Source: Bacteroidota bacterium (GTDB lineage: Bacteria; Bacteroidota; Rhodothermia; Rhodothermales; Rubricoccaceae). Taken from it: 9,095 bases of DNA. Numbering within the stretch: the first letter of the stretch is position 1; the number at the start of each line of letters is the position of its first letter. The stretch covers positions 1 to 9,095 of the forward strand of contig JADFLK010000062.1 in NCBI GenBank assembly GCA_022564455.1, given 5' to 3'. The notes below the pieces were generated by a model. That model was given only the letters and a program-made list of their open reading frames with translations. It ran no database searches and was not told the origin of the DNA. A program made the position numbers and the translations under genes. Below, one piece after another: positions 1 through 6,844 of this stretch.

Positions 1-493
1 CGGTGAGCCCACCGGCAGTCCGGACCCATTGGAAGGCCCCGGAGGCGTCGTACTTGGCCAGGAACATATCGCGCGCCGACGTGGCCGTAGCGTCGTCCAT
101 GCCGTCGTCATCAAAATCGGCGCTGTCTGAGAAGTAGCCCGTTATGTAGGCGTCGCCGGAGGCGTCGACCGCCACCGCAAACCCCTCGTCGGAGCCACTG
201 CCGCCGGCCGAGACAACCCACAGCAAGCCGCCTGTGTCGTCGTACTTGGCAAGAAAGATATCCTCGCCGCCGACGCTCGACGCATCGTCGAAGATGCCGT
301 CGTTGTCAAAATCGGCGTCGCCGGTGAAATTGCCCGTGATGAAGATATTGTCGGAACCGTCGATGGCTACATCGCCACTCTGGTCGCTGCTGGTTCCTCC
401 CGCCTGGCCGGCCCATTGGGCACTAGCAAATGGTGACAGGAAGAGAATTAGGGTCAAAGAGAGCGCAGCTTGGGGAAGGATGCGAAGGCTCAT
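1..493 (-). CDS. Secreted SBBP-type beta-propeller repeat protein, N-terminal part (runs off the window)
   Basis: Reading the minus strand from an ATG at 493 gives 164 complete codons with no stop; the gene continues past base 1. Residues 1-26 are a signal peptide (MSLRILPQAALSLTLILFLS, then PFASA before the likely cleavage at Q26). The mature part has two repeats of about 64-65 residues, each with the order GG-S-D, VA-DASG-ITG-F, DADFDNDG-like, FLAKYD-G-WV. This is the pattern of SBBP (seven-bladed beta-propeller-related) repeats. The DxDxDG acidic runs look like calcium-binding loops. A GAGG Shine-Dalgarno-like sequence lies 5 bases before the ATG, which supports this start. The protein is probably exported, and in this phylum such proteins often carry a C-terminal sorting domain, but that end is outside the window. 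The ligand or exact role cannot be told. Confidence 0.85.
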   Translation of the reverse strand, partial: MSLRILPQAALSLTLILFLSPFASAQWAGQAGGTSSDQSGDVAIDGSDNIFITGNFTGDADFDNDGIFDDASSVGGEDIFLAKYDDTGGLLWVVSAGGSGSDEGFAVAVDASGDAYITGYFSDSADFDDDGMDDATATSARDMFLAKYDASGAFQWVRTAGGLT

Positions 494-949
494 GATCACC
501 TCATGTTTTGTACGTTTTGGACACGTACGAATGAAACCCGCGTTGCCTGATTTTTCAGGGAGGGTATAGAGAATAGGAGGCACAGATGTAAAAAGCAAGC
601 CATTAAAAATGAATACCGGCGGGGCATTGGTGCACATTGATGGATGGACGCGACGCGACATCATTCCGCTTTCGACGGTTGATCATCGGAGACCAGTTGC
701 ATTTCTCGTAATGAAACGGGCACTGCATCCGGGTCTAATGGTCGGAGCGCGCGCCGTTGGTAATGAGAGTGCGGCAGGAGGAATGGGGCCGCCCTGTTGA
801 GGCAGCACCTTGGCAAACCATGGCAGAGGGTGGCAGGTAGTGCTGCGCTGGAGATCTCATCCTTGCCGATCCACGGTAGAGAAGTTCCGCGCGGAGGCGT
901 CGTGGATAGCGCGGTAGCTATTTTGCACACTACTCTTCCTGATCTCGAC
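494..949. other. 456-bp intergenic region between divergent genes
   Basis: No convincing gene is present. The open frames here lack start signals, domain-like sequence or a matching context. The region must hold the promoters of the minus-strand SBBP gene and the plus-strand M1 peptidase gene. Two small inverted repeats lie on the SBBP side, at 510-528 and 546-559. A sequence TATTTTG at 919-925, 24 bases before the peptidase ATG, partly resembles the Bacteroidota -7 element (TAnnTTTG), but no good -33 partner was found, so I do not call it a promoter. Confidence 0.5.
510..559. repeat. Two short inverted repeats in the leader of the SBBP gene
   Basis: GTACG (510-514) pairs with CGTAC (524-528) around a 9-base loop. 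CCTGA (546-550) pairs with TCAGG (555-559) around TTTT. Both lie 17-66 bases upstream of the minus-strand SBBP start, within its probable promoter or 5' leader. They could be operator half-sites or leader hairpins. Five-base arms are short enough to arise by chance. Confidence 0.3.
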
Positions 950-2845
950 ATGCACGAACTCTCTCGGTTCGCCCTCCCGGCCTTTCTCCTTTTCGCCGTT
1001 CTCGCCGGTTGCGTTGAAACAACGACTGACACGCCGAACGACGACCTATCTGCTTTGCCACACGACGTCCACTCCTACGCCAAGCCGGCCGAGGCTCGCG
1101 TCACGCACGTGGCCCTCAACCTCAATGCTGACTTCGAGGCGCAGCAACTCGTCGGAACGGCAACCCTCACGATTGAAACCGCACCTGACGCAGAGGAAAT
1201 CGTACTCGATATCCGCGATCTGGCCATCGAGCAAATCACGGACACGGACGGCAACGAGCTAACGTTTTCGACGGGCGATACCGACGACCTCCTGGGCGCA
1301 CCGCTCACCATCGAACTTCCTCAGGCGGCAAACCAGATCGTAGTTCACTACCGCACCGGTGCGGGCGCCGATGCCGTGCAATGGCTAGGAGCCGCACAGA
1401 CGAGCAGCGGCCAGCCGTTCCTTTTCACGCAGGGGCAGGCCATCCTCACACGCACTTGGATCCCGACGCAGGACAGCCCCGGCATCCGCCAGACCTACGA
1501 GGCCGAGATCACGGTGCCCGAAGGCCTCACCGCCGTGATGAGCGCCGAGGGCAATTCGCCGGAAGGCGAGCCGACGGAAGACGGCCGGACTACGTTCAGC
1601 TTCCGCATGGACGAGCCCATCCCGCCCTATCTCATCGCGCTTGCCATCGGCGACCTGGAGTTTCGTGAGCTGGGCCCGCGCTCAGGCGTCTGGGCCGAGC
1701 CCCAGGTGGTGGAAGCCGCCGCCTACGAGTTCGCAGAAGTAGAGGCCATGATGGACGCTGCCGAGAACCTGTATGGGCCGTATCGCTGGGGCCGCTACGA
1801 CATCCTCGTGCTCCCGCCCTCGTTCCCGTTCGGCGGGATGGAAAACCCACGCCTCACCTTCGCCACACCGACCATCCTCGCCGGCGACCGCTCGCTCGTC
1901 TCCCTCATCGCACACGAACTGGCGCATTCGTGGAGCGGCAACCTGGTCACCAATGCCACGTGGGACGATTTCTGGCTGAACGAGGGCTTCACGAGCTACT
2001 TCGAGAACCGCATTATGGAGGCCGTGTACGGCGCCGACTACGCGGCTATGCTGGAATCTCTCAGCCGTACAGGCCTCGACGCTGAGCTGGAGGAACTGGA
2101 CGAGGCCGACACGCACCTCCGCCTCAACCTCGAAGGGCGCGACCCCGACGAAGGTATGACGGCCATCGCCTACGACAAGGGGGCGGCCTTCCTGTTCACG
2201 GTCGAGGAAATCGTGGGCCGCGAGCGCTTCGATACGTTCCTCCGCGGCTACTTCGATGCGCACGCCTTCCAGCCGATGACGACTGAGCGGTTCGTGGCGT
2301 ACATGGATGCGGAGTTGTTTGCGGGCGACGCAGACCTCCGAGCGCAGGTTGATCCTGAAGCATGGATCTACGGCCCGGGTCTGCCGGAAAATGCTGCCGA
2401 GGTTGTTTCCGAAGCCTTTTCCCGCGTCGAGGCGCAAGCGGAAGCGTTTGCAAACGGCGCCGCACCCGCCGAGTTGGCCACCGAGGAATGGACCACGCAC
2501 GAGTGGCTCCACTTCCTGAAATCCCTTCCGGAAAGCCTCTCCTCCGAACAGCTTGCTGCGCTGGACGGCACCTTCGGGTTTACGGAGACGGGCAACAGCG
2601 AGGTGCGCTTCGCATGGCTGCGCGTCGTCATTCGGAACCGTTATGAACCTGCCTTTGCATCGCTGGAGGAGTTCCTGACAACCCAGGGCCGCCGCAAGTT
2701 CATCCTCCCCCTCTACACCGACCTCGCCGCCACGGATTGGGGACGGCCCATCGCCAACCGCATCTACCGCGACGCCCGGCCCTCCTACCACGCCATCACG
2801 TTCAACAGCGTGGATGAGGTACTGGGTGTACCGGAGGGCGGATAA
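950..2845 (+). CDS. Lipoprotein M1 family metallo-aminopeptidase (leukotriene A4 hydrolase-like)
   Basis: Zinc aminopeptidase of family M1 (gluzincin), 631 residues, expected to trim N-terminal residues from peptides in the periplasm. The open frame extends upstream to 797, but the ATG at 950 is preferred: it begins a lipoprotein signal peptide (MHELSRFALPAFLLFAVLAG, with Cys21 in the LAGC lipobox), so 51 upstream codons are probably not translated. The order of parts matches the family: N-terminal beta domain (about 45-250); the exopeptidase motif GGMEN at 295-299; the zinc site HELAH at 322-326 with the third ligand Glu345 (HEXXH-x18-E, in WLNEGF); the probable catalytic Tyr408 (AIAYDKG); and a C-terminal helical domain of leukotriene-A4-hydrolase type ending about residue 620. 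All catalytic residues are present. No clear Shine-Dalgarno sequence. The 3' end overlaps the convergent CPBP gene by 44 bp. Confidence 0.93.
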   Translation: MHELSRFALPAFLLFAVLAGCVETTTDTPNDDLSALPHDVHSYAKPAEARVTHVALNLNADFEAQQLVGTATLTIETAPDAEEIVLDIRDLAIEQITDTDGNELTFSTGDTDDLLGAPLTIELPQAANQIVVHYRTGAGADAVQWLGAAQTSSGQPFLFTQGQAILTRTWIPTQDSPGIRQTYEAEITVPEGLTAVMSAEGNSPEGEPTEDGRTTFSFRMDEPIPPYLIALAIGDLEFRELGPRSGVWAEPQVVEAAAYEFAEVEAMMDAAENLYGPYRWGRYDILVLPPSFPFGGMENPRLTFATPTILAGDRSLVSLIAHELAHSWSGNLVTNATWDDFWLNEGFTSYFENRIMEAVYGADYAAMLESLSRTGLDAELEELDEADTHLRLNLEGRDPDEGMTAIAYDKGAAFLFTVEEIVGRERFDTFLRGYFDAHAFQPMTTERFVAYMDAELFAGDADLRAQVDPEAWIYGPGLPENAAEVVSEAFSRVEAQAEAFANGAAPAELATEEWTTHEWLHFLKSLPESLSSEQLAALDGTFGFTETGNSEVRFAWLRVVIRNRYEPAFASLEEFLTTQGRRKFILPLYTDLAATDWGRPIANRIYRDARPSYHAITFNSVDEVLGVPEGG

Positions 2846-3626
2846 GGCGTTGGCGTAATTCCAGTGGTTCCTCGTTGCCTAGTAGCTCCTGCCACGGATT
2901 CCGCCCGAGCACCCAAACGTAGAACTCCGCCCCGAGCACGCCGTGATAGAGGCCGAGCGGCCACAGGTTGCCATGCTTCTGGTAGAGCGCGGCATAGGCT
3001 GCGCCCAACCCGGCCGTAGCTGCCGTTAGCTTCCAATCAGGGACGTGGACGGAGCCGAAGGCCGCCGCTGAGATCGGCGTTACCGCGACGGGCGAGAGGC
3101 CTGCTTCGGCCAGCCGGCGTGTGATTAGACCCTGTACGAGGAACTGCTGCGTGATCCCCCACGCCGGGTAGAGGACGAGCAACGGGAGCATATCAACGTC
3201 GAAACGGAGGTTGCCGTTGGCCGCGCCTATCACGAGCATGCCCGCCGTAGCTGCCCCAGCCAGAATCGATGCGTCGCGGAAGGCCGGGCCGAGGTTCTCG
3301 GAAGTGAATCCCGCATTTCTGAGAAAATCCGACTCTGTGGCAGCACGGTAACCCACGTAGCCACCCCAGCCGCCAATGGCCAGAGGAATGAAGTATGCAG
3401 AGGCGTCGCTCGCAGTAAAGGCAATATGGCCAGCGCCGGTCAGGGCAACTGCCCCCATCTCGGCCCATTGACGCGGAGTGATGTGGACCACGCCATCAGG
3501 GTTATTAATCGGGATCGTGATCGAGAACGAAACGTCCGGTGAGGGTATCAACGGTGCGCCCGGTTGCGCACGAACTGGCCCCGTAAGGCTTCCCAAACTC
3601 AAGAGTAGGATCGCAACTGATCGCAT
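2802..3626 (-). CDS. CPBP-family (Abi/Rce1-like) membrane protein with a degenerate glutamate motif
   Basis: Multi-pass membrane protein of 274 residues resembling the CPBP glutamic-type intramembrane protease family (PF02517). The start is set at the ATG at 3626 because a signal sequence follows (MRSVAILLLSLGSLTGPVRA, then Q21); the frame is open further upstream to 3860, but that part overlaps the neighbouring gene and lacks character. Hydrophobic segments lie at about 55-72, 77-93, 118-135, 146-165, 183-195, 200-216 and 222-240. Family motif 2 is seen as F190-GSV-H194 and motif 3 around H228 (LYHGVLG). Motif 1, normally EExxxRG, is here Q160-Q161-FLV-Q165-G, so the catalytic glutamates are absent. 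It may be an inactive or altered-function member. It lies 77 bp after the glycosyltransferase gene on the same strand, so they may be co-transcribed. Confidence 0.72.
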   Translation of the reverse strand: MRSVAILLLSLGSLTGPVRAQPGAPLIPSPDVSFSITIPINNPDGVVHITPRQWAEMGAVALTGAGHIAFTASDASAYFIPLAIGGWGGYVGYRAATESDFLRNAGFTSENLGPAFRDASILAGAATAGMLVIGAANGNLRFDVDMLPLLVLYPAWGITQQFLVQGLITRRLAEAGLSPVAVTPISAAAFGSVHVPDWKLTAATAGLGAAYAALYQKHGNLWPLGLYHGVLGAEFYVWVLGRNPWQELLGNEEPLELRQRLIRPPVHPVPHPRC

Positions 3627-3703
3627 TGCGCCGCGAAGATAGGTTCGTAGTGCGCAGAGGTGGCTCAGTGTTCGTCCAACTCCGTTAAAGACAGATTGAT
3701 TGA

Positions 3704-4687
3704 TTATCGCGACCGAACCTGTTCGGGCAGCGTGAAGACCTCTGGGCGCTCGGCCAGCATCCGCTCCATCGCTTCTACCTGAGTGTAGAATGCGAAGTGG
3801 CCTGCAAAGGCGGTGTGGATTAATACACCTGGTCTTGACCTGTCGGTACAGTACTCGCACAAGATCTTTTCGTCATGGCCTATGTGCCCTTCAAGCAGCG
3901 CCGCTCTGAATCCACCCATTTCCTGCCAAAACGAGCGCTCGATCCCCATGGCGCCGATTGAGAAACGATGCGGGATGGCCGAGTAAGCGAAGGGCAATTT
4001 TCTAAGCCGTTCGGCGGTGGCGTCGAGCGGTGTCGTGTTCTCCCACAACCATTGGGCCGCCTCGGGATCGGCGTAGGCAGGAATGCCCATACACGCACTC
4101 TTCAGTTCCCCGAAGCGCGCCCGATAGGCCTCCTCCAATTCCAGCAGGCGAAGTAAAACTGTATAGGCGTGGCCGTTGACATTCAGAAGGGGCGCCACGA
4201 ACCCAGGCTCGAACCGGCCGTCCTCGAGGACGCGCTCAAAACCGCCTCGCAGTTGCGCGAAAAACCCGTCTGTGACGAAAATGTCCTCGTCCAGCTTAAC
4301 GATCCATTGGGCGTTCGGGTGGCGGCGTATGGTGTGATTCTGGGCTCGTGCCATCCGGTTATCAGGCGTCGTGAGATAGCTCCAGCCATAGCGTTCCGCC
4401 ATCATTCGGATCTCAGGCGGATCGAGACCCGGAGACGTGAGACACACATCAGCGTCTGCGGGAAGGAATTGAGCCAGTCTGGGAAAGATGTAGGGCCAAA
4501 GTTTGGGGCGATACCCTGCAACAACGATGATCAGCGTCTCCGCGCCGCTCTGCCGATCCACGAAGCGAGCCGATCCGCCAAAACTCAGCAGGCGGCGAGA
4601 TCGATCCGCACACCGCTTCGAGAGGCCAGAGGCTACCCGCTGTATGGGGTGGTCGAAGCGAATGAGTTGGAGAAGACGATTGGCCAT
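3704..4687 (-). CDS. GT-A fold glycosyltransferase (GT2-like)
   Basis: Predicted soluble glycosyltransferase of 327 residues. The core begins with a beta strand (TLIIVVAGYRP, about 51-61), followed by a nucleotide-sugar-binding half. The acidic motif KLDEDIF (Asp133-Glu134-Asp135) fits the metal-binding DxD position of GT-A enzymes. An acceptor-side motif FWQEMGGFR (about 253-261) is followed by HDEK (271-274), the place where GT2 enzymes often carry the catalytic acidic residue. No membrane segment is visible. The start is uncertain: a TTG at 4708 would add 7 residues, but the ATG at 4687 is chosen as the standard codon; neither has a Shine-Dalgarno sequence. Donor and acceptor sugars cannot be predicted. 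No other sugar-polymer genes are nearby, so the pathway is unknown. The CPBP-like gene follows on the same strand. Confidence 0.75.
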   Translation of the reverse strand: MANRLLQLIRFDHPIQRVASGLSKRCADRSRRLLSFGGSARFVDRQSGAETLIIVVAGYRPKLWPYIFPRLAQFLPADADVCLTSPGLDPPEIRMMAERYGWSYLTTPDNRMARAQNHTIRRHPNAQWIVKLDEDIFVTDGFFAQLRGGFERVLEDGRFEPGFVAPLLNVNGHAYTVLLRLLELEEAYRARFGELKSACMGIPAYADPEAAQWLWENTTPLDATAERLRKLPFAYSAIPHRFSIGAMGIERSFWQEMGGFRAALLEGHIGHDEKILCEYCTDRSRPGVLIHTAFAGHFAFYTQVEAMERMLAERPEVFTLPEQVRSR

Positions 4688-4771
4688 GGTGCTGCTCTGG
4701 TTGCACAAGGTGAAACTTCAAATCCTTGCAGCCGGGCAACTCGACGTCAACTACGCCAGGAGTCTAAGAAT

Positions 4772-4795
4772 GGAAGACGGAACGGAAGACGGAGA
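4772..4795. repeat. 12-bp direct repeat, two copies (GGAAGACGGA core)
   Basis: GGAAGACGGAAC (4772-4783) is followed directly by GGAAGACGGAGA (4784-4795). A related purine-rich stretch (GAGAACAGAGGACGGAAAAC) is found at 6467-6486, at the start of the winged-helix gene. This suggests a dispersed low-complexity family in this genome. Confidence 0.6.
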
Positions 4796-4833
4796 ACCGC
4801 TCTCACGAGGCGTCTTCCAAAATTCCAAACCCA

Positions 4834-4868
4834 ATATCCGAAATCCGAAATCCCAAATCCCAAATCCA
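4834..4868. repeat. Heptanucleotide tandem repeat, five units (AAATCCN)
   Basis: Five consecutive 7-base units are seen: ATATCCG, AAATCCG, AAATCCC, AAATCCC and AAATCCA. Degenerate units (AATTCCA and AACCCA) precede them from 4821. The 7-base period is not a multiple of three, so this is not a coding repeat. It resembles in style the short heptameric repeats of other bacterial intergenic regions. It lies directly before the miniature inverted-repeat element. Confidence 0.75.
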
Positions 4869-4897
4869 GAACAGGCATACGTAGATTGCGCCTTCCC

Positions 4898-5063
4898 TAA
4901 GAGGCTGTTGAATTATCCGCTCTGTCGCCGAGACGAGCCAATCTTGGTTGAGATCAAGGCGCGAGATCGCAGTCGAATCGGTGATTCGGCGAGAATCTCG
5001 GAACGCAGAGATCGGTCGAGAGGGGCCGTCGCAGGCAAGATGGGATAGTTCAACAGCCTCCTA
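4898..5063 (-). mobile_element. MITE-like element, copy 1 (166 bp, terminal inverted repeats)
   Basis: The ends are 21-bp inverted repeats at 4898-4918 and 5043-5063 that match at 19 positions; the shared core is GAGGCTGTTGAA. Both ends carry TA at the outer edge, consistent with a TA target duplication as in IS630/Tc1-mariner-type insertions, though TA could also be part of the repeat. The exact centre is a perfect hairpin: CGAATC (4974-4979), GGT, GATTCG (4983-4988). The inner part matches copy 2 (8013-8175) in reverse orientation: 4940-5015 against 8059-8134 agrees at 65 of 76 positions by my count. There is no room for a transposase, so it would be non-autonomous. It ends only 10 bp before the sigma-factor start codon and so must carry at least part of that gene's leader. 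The strand given is relative to copy 2. Confidence 0.82.
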
Positions 5064-5073
5064 ACACGCCTGC

Positions 5074-5694
5074 ATGAGCACCCCTCTGCCGAAAGAAGCT
5101 ACGAAAACGCCCTCCGCTTCCAGCGAGCAGGACCGGGAGTTCATAACGAAGGCCCTCGGTGGGGATCAGCAGGCGTACCGCGATCTGGAGAACAAGTACC
5201 GCCAGGCCATCACCCGGCACGTGGGGAAAATGGTGCGCGACAAGCGGCAGGTGGAAGATCTCGTGCAGGAGGCGTTCATCAAAGCGTTTACTTCGCTCAA
5301 GTCGTACTCGGCCGATTACGCCTTCTCGACATGGCTCTACAAGATTGCCACGAACCACACCATCGACTACCTCCGAAAGAAGAAGCTCCAGACGCTCTCC
5401 ATCGACAAGCCCGTGCAGACGAAGGACGGCGAGTTGCAGATGGAACTGCCTGACACCACATGGCGGCCCGACCGGCACATCGTGGCCGACCAGCGCAACG
5501 TAATTATCGGGGAAGCTATCGAGCAGCTCCCCGAGAAGTACCACCGGGTCATTGTAATGCGGCACCAGCAGGAACTGAGCTACGAAGAGATTGCTACCAA
5601 ACTGGAGTTGCCGCTGGGCACCGTGAAGGCCCACATCTTCCGCGCACGCGCGCTGCTTTACAAGTATCTCAAGGACCAGCGCGACGACCTGTAG
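5074..5694 (+). CDS. ECF-type RNA polymerase sigma-70 factor
   Basis: A 206-residue alternative sigma factor that directs RNA polymerase to a specific promoter set. Region 2 covers about 36-104, with VEDLVQEAFIKAF (60-72, core polymerase and -10 contacts) and FSTWLYKIATNHTIDYLRKK (84-103). A linker with TKDGE and LPDT motifs follows. Region 4 covers about 144-199, with LPEKYHRVIVMRH and the helix-turn-helix LSYEEIATKLELPLGTVKAH (168-187) for the -35 element. The length and the two-domain layout are normal for the ECF group, and the sequence is well preserved. No anti-sigma gene with a recognisable domain lies next to it; the following membrane protein is only a possible partner. The start is the first ATG after the miniature element, which ends 10 bp upstream. 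No Shine-Dalgarno sequence is seen. Confidence 0.95.
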   Translation: MSTPLPKEATKTPSASSEQDREFITKALGGDQQAYRDLENKYRQAITRHVGKMVRDKRQVEDLVQEAFIKAFTSLKSYSADYAFSTWLYKIATNHTIDYLRKKKLQTLSIDKPVQTKDGELQMELPDTTWRPDRHIVADQRNVIIGEAIEQLPEKYHRVIVMRHQQELSYEEIATKLELPLGTVKAHIFRARALLYKYLKDQRDDL

Positions 5695-5735
5695 GAGACT
5701 GCCCAATTTTTCCTGCGCAGCACGAAACCATGTCG

Positions 5736-5752
5736 ACTTTGCATTGTAAAGT
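5736..5752 (+). promoter_or_regulatory. Palindromic operator-like site before the membrane-regulator operon
   Basis: ACTTTGCA-T-TGTAAAGT: two 8-bp arms with one mismatch around a single central base. It lies 24 bp upstream of the TTG start at 5777. Its reverse complement matches the site at 7245-7261 at 16 of 17 positions. Directly after it comes TACTTCG (starting at the last base of the palindrome), which aligns with TAGTTTG after the second site and vaguely resembles a Bacteroidota -7 element. The likely binder is the winged-helix protein encoded at 6448-6840 (inference). Confidence 0.68.
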
Positions 5753-5776
5753 ACTTCGCATCCGATCATTCACGCA

Positions 5777-6451
5777 TTGGCATTGAAAGACCGCCCGGCA
5801 CTTCGCCGCCCGCACTCGCCGCCTGTTGCTCCCGACTCGGCCGCACAGGCGCACCTCCGCTATATCCGGCAGGCCATGGAGCGGACGTCGGAGTTCACAG
5901 CTGTGCCCGGTTGGGGTGGGGTGATGATGGGCATCACGGCCATCATCGCAGCGTTGGTCGCGCACCAGCAGCCCACCGTGGTTGGATGGATGAGCGTATG
6001 GGCCGCTGAGGCCCTGATTGGGTTTGCGATTGGCGTCTTCGCCACCTCTTATAAGGCGCGGAAGCACGGCGTTCCGCTTCTCAGTGGGCAGGGCCGGAAG
6101 TTCCTCCTTGGCCTGCTCCCTGCCGTACTGGCCGGCATTGCGCTGACGCTGGCAGTGTTCGGCTACGACGTTGGACCGGCGAACAAGTACTTTGCTCAGC
6201 AGGACGTGATGGCTGCCACGGCAAGCATGCAGTTGCTACCCGGGCTATGGTTGATGCTTTACGGCGCGGGCATAATCGCGGCGGGAATGTTCTCCATTCG
6301 CCTGATTCCCATGCTGGGGAGTTTGTTCATGCTAGTCGGTGCTATCGCACTGATTGGCCCAGCAGCTTGGGGTAACCTGTTCATGGGGATTGGATTCGGC
6401 GGCCTGCACATTGCGTTCGGCGCCTACATCGCACAGAAATACGGGGGATGA
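5777..6451 (+). CDS. Six-helix integral membrane protein, first gene of the regulator operon
   Basis: Conserved-looking membrane protein of 224 residues with no enzyme motif that I recognise. The N-terminal tail of about 40 residues is cytoplasm-like and contains AHLRYIRQAMERTSEFTAVP followed by GWGG (44-48 region). Six hydrophobic helices follow at about 45-63, 70-90, 109-128, 153-171, 175-194 and 199-218. The start is uncertain: TTG at 5777 is used because the first ATG in frame (5876) would remove the tail leading into the PGWGG segment; TTG at 5783 is another option. The gene shares an ATGA overlap with the winged-helix regulator, so the two are almost certainly translated together. It may act as a sensor or partner for the regulator, or be its target. 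The palindrome at 5736-5752 lies just upstream. Confidence 0.8.
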   Translation: MALKDRPALRRPHSPPVAPDSAAQAHLRYIRQAMERTSEFTAVPGWGGVMMGITAIIAALVAHQQPTVVGWMSVWAAEALIGFAIGVFATSYKARKHGVPLLSGQGRKFLLGLLPAVLAGIALTLAVFGYDVGPANKYFAQQDVMAATASMQLLPGLWLMLYGAGIIAAGMFSIRLIPMLGSLFMLVGAIALIGPAAWGNLFMGIGFGGLHIAFGAYIAQKYGG

Positions 6452-6840
6452 TTTTCGGAGAACCGAGAACAGAGGACGGAAAACAGATCGACCAGATGGC
6501 CCAGCGAACTAAAAAGAAACACGTCACTTCGCGACCAACTCCGTTTATCCCGGAGTTTGATCCGGTGCTGCATCAGCGCGTGCGGCTGGGAATCGTGAGC
6601 GCACTGGCGGCCGGAGGCTCCCTGAGCTTCGGAGACCTCAAGACCGTCCTCGAACTCACCGACGGCAATCTGTCGGTTCACGCTCGCAAGCTGGAGGAAG
6701 CCGGATACCTCTCTTGCCGCAAGTATTTCGAAAACCGCACGCCCCACACCGACTACACGTTGACTGCGGCAGGCCGAGCCGCACTCGACACGTACCTGAA
6801 CCAGATGGAGGCCGTCATCGAGGCTTCCCGAAACACCTGA
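6448..6840 (+). CDS. Winged-helix transcriptional regulator (HTH_34 / PF13601-like)
   Basis: DNA-binding protein of 130 residues. The domain covers about 38-115: DPVLHQRVRLGIVSALAAGG (38-57), then the recognition helix region LTDGNLSVHARKLEEAGYLS (70-89), then the wing with RKYFENRTPHTDYTLTAAGR (91-110). This matches the MarR/ArsR-like winged-helix family typified by PF13601. These are usually small dimeric regulators that bind palindromes. The ATG overlaps the preceding stop codon (ATGA, 6448-6451) and follows a GGGGG run. Residues 1-16 are encoded by a purine-rich repeat-like stretch and lie outside the domain; an alternative start is the ATG at 6496 (MAQRTKKK), giving 114 residues. It probably binds the palindromes at 5736-5752 and 7245-7261, controlling its own operon and the prenyltransferase gene. 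Confidence 0.88.
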   Translation: MIFGEPRTEDGKQIDQMAQRTKKKHVTSRPTPFIPEFDPVLHQRVRLGIVSALAAGGSLSFGDLKTVLELTDGNLSVHARKLEEAGYLSCRKYFENRTPHTDYTLTAAGRAALDTYLNQMEAVIEASRNT

Positions 6841-6844
6841 TACC

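Larger units (their letters stand above)
4688..5073. other. 386-bp repeat-rich spacer between divergent genes
   Basis: No gene is supported here. From left to right it holds two copies of a 12-bp direct repeat (4772-4795), a heptanucleotide tandem array (4834-4868) and a 166-bp inverted-repeat element (4898-5063). Promoters for the minus-strand glycosyltransferase and the plus-strand sigma factor must lie here, but none could be assigned by eye. Confidence 0.6.

Noticed and set aside
919..925. TATTTTG as a -7 promoter element for the M1 peptidase
   Set aside because: No -33 partner at a suitable distance; the short A/T-rich match can occur by chance.
797..949. 51-codon N-terminal extension of the M1 peptidase
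   Set aside because: A lipoprotein signal peptide begins at the internal ATG at 950; an extension before it would destroy export.
661..1032. Minus-strand open frame in the intergenic region before the M1 peptidase
   Set aside because: Arg/Ser/Pro-rich composition without pattern, and it overlaps the signal peptide of the peptidase.
1682..2791. Long open frame (369 codons) on the minus strand, antisense to the M1 peptidase
   Set aside because: The plus-strand frame has all family motifs. The antisense frame has no domain-like sequence and is explained by high G+C at third codon positions.
4169..4900. Open frame of 243 codons on the plus strand, antisense to the glycosyltransferase and running into the repeats
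   Set aside because: Its C-terminal part is translated tandem repeat, there is no domain-like content, and the minus-strand frame has glycosyltransferase motifs.
5050..5769. Minus-strand open frame of 239 codons, antisense to the sigma factor
   Set aside because: A shadow of a clearly coding and well-conserved sigma-70 sequence.
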